From the NCBI RefSeq assembly GCF_005222485.1, contig NZ_CP029078.1, positions 1,364,001 to 1,428,000 of the forward strand: a stretch of DNA of 64,000 nt, given 5' to 3'. Shown in pieces: positions 60,051 through 64,000 of the stretch; position 1 is the first letter of the stretch, and every line of letters begins with the position of its first letter. Below the pieces are notes generated by a model. It did no database searches and was not told where the DNA came from. It worked only from the letters and a program-made list of their open reading frames with translations. Source of the stretch: Streptomyces griseoviridis (GTDB lineage Bacteria; Actinomycetota; Actinomycetes; Streptomycetales; Streptomycetaceae). Position numbers and translations under genes: made by a program.

Positions 60051-60074
60051 CGGTCGCAGGACCGCCGGCGACCG
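60051..60074. terminator. Small GC hairpin between convergent kinase-like and LacI genes
   Basis: CGGTCGC and GCGACCG form a 7-bp stem with a 10-nt loop in the 123-bp gap between convergent stops. Modest evidence in such GC-rich sequence. Confidence 0.35.
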
Positions 60075-60097
60075 GTCCCGTCAGAGGACCCGCCCCG

Positions 60098-61189
60098 TCA
60101 GAGGTCCGTGAAGCCGGTGGTCGTCTCCTCGTCGGCGCAGCCGCAGCTGGCCCGGCGGGCGACGCCGACCGGAAGCATCAGGGAGACCGGCTCGGCCTCC
60201 CGCTCCCCGGTCAGCCGCCTCACCAGCAGCTCGACGGCCTTCTCCCCCAGCCGCACCATCGGCTGCCGCACGGTGGTCAGGGCCGGGCGGACCAGACGGC
60301 TGAGCGGGATGCCGTCGAAGCCGGTGACGACGATGTCGTCCGGCACCCGCAGGCCACGCCGTTCCAGGGCCTGGAGCGCGCCGACGGCCATCTGGTCGTT
60401 GGCGAAGACGAACGCCTCGGGCCGCTCACCGGCTCCCCCGCACAGCAGGTCGGCGGCGTGCGCGCCCTCGGCCTGGGTCATCATCGGCATCCGCAGCGCC
60501 GGTTCGTCACCGGTCTCCACGCCCGCCTCCCGGCAGGCGCGCCGGAAGCCCCGGAAGCGGGCCTCGACGTCCGGGGAGTCGTCGGCGAGACCGACGTAGG
60601 CGAGACGGCGCAGTCCGTGGTCGTCGAGGAGGTGGCGGGTCAGCTGGTACTGGCCGTCCTCGTTGGCGACCTCGACATGGTCCAGGTGGTCGAGGGAGGG
60701 GTCCTGGGCGCGGGGTCCGGCCAGCATGACGACGGGGCGGCGCCTGGAGATCACCTCCAGCTCCTCGGTCGGCACGGTGCGGGCGAGGACGGCGAACCCG
60801 TCGACGCGCCCGGCCACCTTGGCGACGAGGTTCTCCGGACCGCCTTCGAGCGAGGCGGCGATCAGCAGCGCGTAGCCGTGCCTGCGGGCGGCACGCTCCA
60901 TGCCCCGGATGATCTGGTCGGAGTAGAGCATCGCCGCGTCGTCGTCCTCGGCCCCGACGGTGTCCGGGTCGGAGTAGTCGGGGAAGCAGAGGCCGAGGAC
61001 CCCTGTGGAACGGCTGGCGAGACCGCGGGCGTTACCGCTGGGCACATAGCCGAGTTCGCGGGCCGCGGCGAGGACCCGTTCCCGGGTGGCGGCCCTGACG
61101 GAGTCGGGACTGCGGTAGACGCGGGACACGGTGGCGATGGAAACGCCGGAGCGTTCGGCCACGTCGTACACCGTGGGTGCGGCGTTCAC
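60098..61189 (-). CDS. LacI-family transcriptional regulator
   Basis: 363 residues. The N-terminal HTH and hinge are classical: TVYDVAERSGVSIATVSRVY at residues 6-25 and GYVPSGNARGLASRSTGVLG near 47-66. A periplasmic-binding-protein-like sensor domain follows (FANDQMAVGALQALERRGLRVP, VTGFDGIPLSR). The C-terminus ends with the SCGC pair often seen in Streptomyces sugar regulators. Start is a GTG at 61189. An AGCGCATTCAT element 58 bp upstream suggests autoregulation and links it to the sugar operon at 49816-55853, where the same half-site occurs as an inverted repeat. Confidence 0.93.
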   Translation of the reverse strand: MNAAPTVYDVAERSGVSIATVSRVYRSPDSVRAATRERVLAAARELGYVPSGNARGLASRSTGVLGLCFPDYSDPDTVGAEDDDAAMLYSDQIIRGMERAARRHGYALLIAASLEGGPENLVAKVAGRVDGFAVLARTVPTEELEVISRRRPVVMLAGPRAQDPSLDHLDHVEVANEDGQYQLTRHLLDDHGLRRLAYVGLADDSPDVEARFRGFRRACREAGVETGDEPALRMPMMTQAEGAHAADLLCGGAGERPEAFVFANDQMAVGALQALERRGLRVPDDIVVTGFDGIPLSRLVRPALTTVRQPMVRLGEKAVELLVRRLTGEREAEPVSLMLPVGVARRASCGCADEETTTGFTDL

Positions 61190-61241
61190 GATGCGGCGCC
61201 ATTCATGGACCGGGTCCCCGTTCTGTGATGCGTGAGCGCGA

Positions 61242-61257
61242 ATGAAAGCGCATTCAT
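61242..61257. promoter_or_regulatory. LacI-type operator upstream of its own gene
   Basis: ATGAAAGCGCATTCAT has complementary ends (ATGAA/TTCAT) and contains AGCGCATTCAT, which matches the sugar-operon half-site AGCGCATACAT at 10 of 11 bases. It lies 53 bp upstream of the LacI-family start. Confidence 0.55.
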
Positions 61258-61400
61258 GCTAGGGCCGGGCAGGTGGGTGAGGCAACCGGGGCGGCAACAG
61301 GGGCGTGGGTGACGGTCTCCGCGGCGGCAACAGGGCGGGGGGTGGCGGTCTCCGGAGCGGGATTGGCCTTCGCCTGACGGCCACGAGGGCGGGCGTCGGG

Positions 61401-61480
61401 CGACGGCCACGGAGGTGCCCGTTGGGCCACGGCCACGGAGGTGCCCGTTGAGCGACGGCCACGGGTGTGCCCGCCCGTCG
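61401..61480. repeat. 26-bp tandem repeat, about three copies
   Basis: Units beginning at 61401, 61427 and 61453 share the core CGACGGCCACGGAGGTGCCC then GTTG; the third copy diverges. Confidence 0.8.
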
Positions 61481-61637
61481 AGCGAGAGGCAAGGCCAGGG
61501 GTGCGGGGCGCCGGGGCCAGGGCCGCGGCTTCAGGCGCCAGGATTCCGACATTCGATGTCCGATGTCGGGCGTTCGGCGTCCGGCGTCCGGCGTCCGACA
61601 CCCGACGTCCGCCCCGGGGCCCCCGCGCCCCGTCCGG

Positions 61638-62567
61638 TCAGGCGGTGGGTTCCGCCGCGCCCTTCCGGAAGTAGTGGCCCTCGTCCAGGTCCTCGATGAG
61701 GCCAGGGCCGGTCGGGTTCCAGTCGAGGAGTTCGCGGGTGAGGGCGCTGGAGACCGGGGCGTCGAGGCCGACGAACCCCGCCAACCAGGTGAAGTGCCCG
61801 GGTGCGTCCTCGGGGCTTACGGACGTCACCGGAACGTCGAGGTGGCGGCCGACCACCTCCGCGACCTCGCGGATCGCAACGCCCTCCTCCGCGACACCGT
61901 GCAGCACGCTCCCAGCGGGCGCCTTCTCGACGGCCAGCCTGAACAGCCGCGCCGCGTCGAGGCGGTGGACGGCGGGCCAGCGGTTGGCGCCGTCGCCGAC
62001 ATAGCCGGAGACGCCCTTCTCGCGGGCGGTGGCGACGAGGGCCGCCATGAAGCCGTTGTCACCGTCGCCGTGACAGGTGGGCGCGAGGCGCACCACGGAG
62101 GAGCGGACCCCGCGGGAGGCGAGGTCGAGCACCGCCATGGAGGTGGCGGCGCGGCCCGACAGCGCCGAGCCGTCGATCTCCGGCAGATCCCGCTCGGTGG
62201 CCAGTTGCCCCGACTTGAGGCCGGCGACGCCGGAGGCGATGACGAAGGGCCGGTCGCTGCCGGCCAGCACGTCGCCGAAGACGTCGACGGCACGGCGGTC
62301 GGCGTCGGACGCGCCCTGGAAGTCGCCGGAGAAGGCGATGTCGTGCTTGAAGGCGAGGTGGACCACCGCGTCGGACCCGGCGGCCGCGGTCCGCAGCACG
62401 TCAAGGTCGTCGACGGTGCCGCGGACCACCTCCGCGCCGGCCCCGGTGAGCGCGGCGGCGGAGGCGTCGGAGCGGGCGAGACCCACCACCTGGTGTCCCC
62501 CGTCGATGAGTTCCGGCACGAGAGCGGAGCCGATCCAGCCGGACGCGCCGGTCACGAAGATACGCAT
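61638..62567 (-). CDS. NAD-dependent epimerase/dehydratase (extended SDR family)
   Basis: 309 residues from the ATG at 62567 (MRIFVTGASGWIGSALV), preceded by GGGGA; a second in-frame ATG lies 12 nt upstream. The N-terminal GASGWIG is the extended-SDR nucleotide motif and VVHLAFKHD follows at the usual place. The catalytic Tyr-X3-Lys is not evident: the corresponding stretch reads LSGRAATSMAV. This resembles atypical SDR/NmrA-like members, so the enzymatic role is uncertain. It is divergent from a TetR gene with two operators between, suggesting it is that regulator's target. Confidence 0.85.
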   Translation of the reverse strand: MRIFVTGASGWIGSALVPELIDGGHQVVGLARSDASAAALTGAGAEVVRGTVDDLDVLRTAAAGSDAVVHLAFKHDIAFSGDFQGASDADRRAVDVFGDVLAGSDRPFVIASGVAGLKSGQLATERDLPEIDGSALSGRAATSMAVLDLASRGVRSSVVRLAPTCHGDGDNGFMAALVATAREKGVSGYVGDGANRWPAVHRLDAARLFRLAVEKAPAGSVLHGVAEEGVAIREVAEVVGRHLDVPVTSVSPEDAPGHFTWLAGFVGLDAPVSSALTRELLDWNPTGPGLIEDLDEGHYFRKGAAEPTA

Positions 62568-62584
62568 GAGAATCCCCAACGATC

Positions 62585-62634
62585 GATGTCAGTGACTGTC
62601 ATCAAACGTAGCACTGATGTCAGCGACTGTCGTC
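62585..62634. promoter_or_regulatory. Two tandem TetR-type operators
   Basis: GATGTCAGTGACTGTCATC (62585-62603) and GATGTCAGCGACTGTCGTC (62616-62634) are 19-bp dyads (GATG-CAGT/ACTG-CATC, second copy degenerate), centred 31 bp apart, about three helical turns. They fill the gap between the epimerase and TetR starts, with TAGGAT at 62639-62644 a possible -10 for the TetR gene. Confidence 0.75.
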
Positions 62635-62650
62635 ACGTAGGATCTGTGTC

Positions 62651-63259
62651 ATGGGCAGATGGGAGCCGAACACGCGCCAGCGCCTGGCGAAGGCCGCGTT
62701 GGAGCTCTACAGCGAGCGCGGGTACGAGCAGACGACGGTGGCGGAGATCGCCAGGCGGGCGGGGCTGACGGAACGGACCTTCTTCCGGCACTACGCCGAC
62801 AAGCGCGAGGTGCTGTTCGACGGCTCGGGTGAGCTGCGGGATCTGTTCGTGGCGGGGGTCTCGCAGGCCCCCGGATCGGCCGCCCCGATCGACGCGATGG
62901 CGGCCGGACTCGACGCGGCCGCCGGGCCGTTCACCGACCGCAGGACCTTCGCGCGGCAGCGGCAGGCCGTCATAGGGGCCAACGCGGAGCTGCGGGAGCG
63001 CGAGCTGATCAAACTGGCGTCCCTGTCGGCGGCGGTCGCCGAGACGCTGCGCGGCCGGGGGGTGCCGGAACCGGCGGCGAGCCTGACCGCGGAGGCGGGC
63101 ATGGCCGTCTTCAGGATCGGCTTCGAACGCTGGATCGCGGACGGCGAGGAACGGACCCTCGCCGAGCTGATGCGCGACTCACTGCACGAGCTGAGAACGG
63201 TGATCGGCGCCGACCGATCCGCCCGGGAGGGCGCCGGATCGCCGTCGTCGCCAGGATGA
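62651..63259 (+). CDS. TetR-family transcriptional regulator
   Basis: 202 residues. HTH at the N-terminus: ALELYSERGYEQTTVAEIAR followed by RAGLTERTFFRHYADKREVLF, the TetR pattern. The C-terminal ligand-binding half is helical and unremarkable (residues 60-190). It starts at an ATG 10-12 nt after an AGGAT that may serve as ribosome site or -10. Divergent from the SDR gene, with two dyads in the 83-bp gap, so it probably represses both. Confidence 0.93.
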   Translation: MGRWEPNTRQRLAKAALELYSERGYEQTTVAEIARRAGLTERTFFRHYADKREVLFDGSGELRDLFVAGVSQAPGSAAPIDAMAAGLDAAAGPFTDRRTFARQRQAVIGANAELRERELIKLASLSAAVAETLRGRGVPEPAASLTAEAGMAVFRIGFERWIADGEERTLAELMRDSLHELRTVIGADRSAREGAGSPSSPG

Positions 63260-63590
63260 CCGTCCGGCCGCCGCACAGGGCATGACCTCGATGCGGCGGA
63301 CGGCCTCGAACAGGTGCCTGGTGCCAGGTGCACAGGTACAGGGGTGCGTTGGTACGGAGGTCCCCACGTGACCGTTCGTACAGGGATCCCCAGGTAACCG
63401 TTGGTACGGAGGTCCCCAGGTAACCAGGTAGGGGGTCGTCGCTCGCGCGGTCTGGGATCCTCAGTGACCGGACCGCGTGGGGGCTGAGCAGCCGCGCAGG
63501 ACCGTGGCGCGCGCTAGTCGACCCGTACCCCCACGGTCGGCCACGCGTCGCCCCGCGCCCCCGTCGGCCCGCGGGGCGTGACTCACGTCG
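63260..63590. other. 331-bp gene-free region between TetR and cysteine hydrolase genes
   Basis: Contains a 26-bp tandem repeat at 63347-63424. The rest shows no gene, promoter or hairpin I can support. Confidence 0.6.
63347..63424. repeat. 26-bp tandem repeat, three copies
   Basis: Copies start at 63347, 63373 and 63399 with consensus CGTTGGTACGGAGGTCCCCA followed by GGTAAC; the third is closest to consensus and the others differ at a few bases. No spacers, so it is not a CRISPR array. Confidence 0.88.
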
Positions 63591-64000
63591 TCAGGACGCG
63601 CCGCCGAAGACGACGTCGGCCGCCGCGACCACCCCGGCCGTCCGCCCCGGCGCGGCCTGGAAGCTCCAGTACAGGTTCGTGTGCGCGATGACCTGCTCCA
63701 CCGGCGGCGCGCCCCAGGCCGTCTTGTCGCCCGCCGTGTGCGCGTCGCCGACCAGGGTCACGTCGTAGCCCCTGGTGAACGCGCCGTGCAGCGTCGAGCG
63801 GATGCACGCGTCGGTCTCCGCGCCGACGACGACGAGCCGGCCCGTGCCGAGCTTCGACAGGACGGTCTCCAGGGCGGTGTCCTCGAAGGAGTCGCCGTAG
63901 CTCTTCTCGACGAGCGGCTCGGCGTCCCCCGGAGTCAGCTCCGGGACGATCCGCCAGTCGTCGCTCCCTCTCGTGAGCCCCTCGTCGGAGTGCTGGACCC
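63591..64000 (-). CDS. Isochorismatase-like cysteine hydrolase, 5' end beyond window
   Basis: The last ~136 codons are visible, ending in TGA at 63591-63593. The catalytic strand and helix read LVVVGAETDACIRSTLHGAF, with the nucleophile Cys in the usual ETDxC position, then RGYDVTLVGDAHT, both hallmarks of isochorismatase/nicotinamidase-like hydrolases. The N-terminal catalytic Asp and Lys lie outside the window. Substrate unknown; the family hydrolyses amides, imides or isochorismate. Confidence 0.87.
   Translation of the reverse strand, partial: VQHSDEGLTRGSDDWRIVPELTPGDAEPLVEKSYGDSFEDTALETVLSKLGTGRLVVVGAETDACIRSTLHGAFTRGYDVTLVGDAHTAGDKTAWGAPPVEQVIAHTNLYWSFQAAPGRTAGVVAAADVVFGGAS

Larger units (their letters stand above)
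61190..61637. other. 448-bp gene-free region with low-complexity repeats
   Basis: Contains the LacI-type site at 61242-61257 and then GC-rich low-complexity sequence: imperfect copies around 61274-61340, 26-bp units at 61401-61480, and short CGGCGTC runs near 61570-61610. Open frames here have no coding signature I trust. Confidence 0.55.

Noticed and set aside
56350..63424. CRISPR array
   Set aside because: Repeat units abut directly without unique spacers, and no cas gene is present.
63583..63807. 74-codon minus-strand frame at the right end
   Set aside because: It overlaps the isochorismatase-like gene in another frame and has no motif; the true frame keeps the catalytic Cys.

Overview
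The window is very GC-rich actinobacterial DNA, most likely from a Streptomyces chromosome. Support: extreme G/C bias at third codon positions, GTG starts, twin-arginine and lipobox signals, and modular type I polyketide synthases. All family names below come from reading motifs; no database search was run.

Region 1 (1-44081, minus strand) is one end of a polyene macrolide gene cluster. In transcription order it holds a GDP-mannose 4,6-dehydratase (43047-44081), a complete six-module PKS of about 9,520 residues (14044-42618), and a second PKS that starts 10 bp later and leaves the window after two complete modules and part of a third (14033-<1). Gene order and module programme match nystatin/amphotericin NysDIII-NysI-NysJ: the first module has a DH (last polyene double bond), the third has the only methylmalonyl-type AT (the branch later oxidised to the C16 carboxylate), and the fifth has a dead KR (C13 ketone/hemiketal). 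The unusual point is that both complete modules of the second PKS carry DH, ER and KR. By analogy, C9 and C7 would both become CH2. Nystatin fully reduces only the first of these positions and amphotericin only the second. I also see two sequences resembling the PAS-LuxR (PimM/AmphRIV) operator, one upstream of each transcription start region in this block.

Region 2 (44272-47607) is an iron-siderophore import operon reading away from the polyene genes: a lipoprotein binding protein and two FecCD permeases behind a 19-bp DmdR/IdeR-type iron box. No ATPase gene is present. A GC hairpin separates it from the next gene.

Region 3 (47619-49819) is a SulP anion transporter with a STAS domain and a divergent MerR regulator, with a perfect 24-bp palindrome between them.

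Region 4 (49816-55907, minus strand) looks like a sugar-utilisation locus: ABC binding protein, two permeases, GH1 beta-glucosidase and a Tat-exported glycoamylase-fold hydrolase. Two strong hairpins subdivide it. A 29-bp inverted repeat upstream shares its half-site with a site upstream of the LacI-family gene at 60098-61189, so that protein is the likely regulator.

Region 5 (56350-64000) is a mixed accessory/housekeeping stretch: an acetyl-xylan-esterase-like hydrolase, a MerR/MFS divergent pair, a P-loop kinase-like protein, the LacI regulator, a TetR/NAD-epimerase divergent pair with two tandem operators, several short tandem repeats, and a partial cysteine hydrolase at the right edge.
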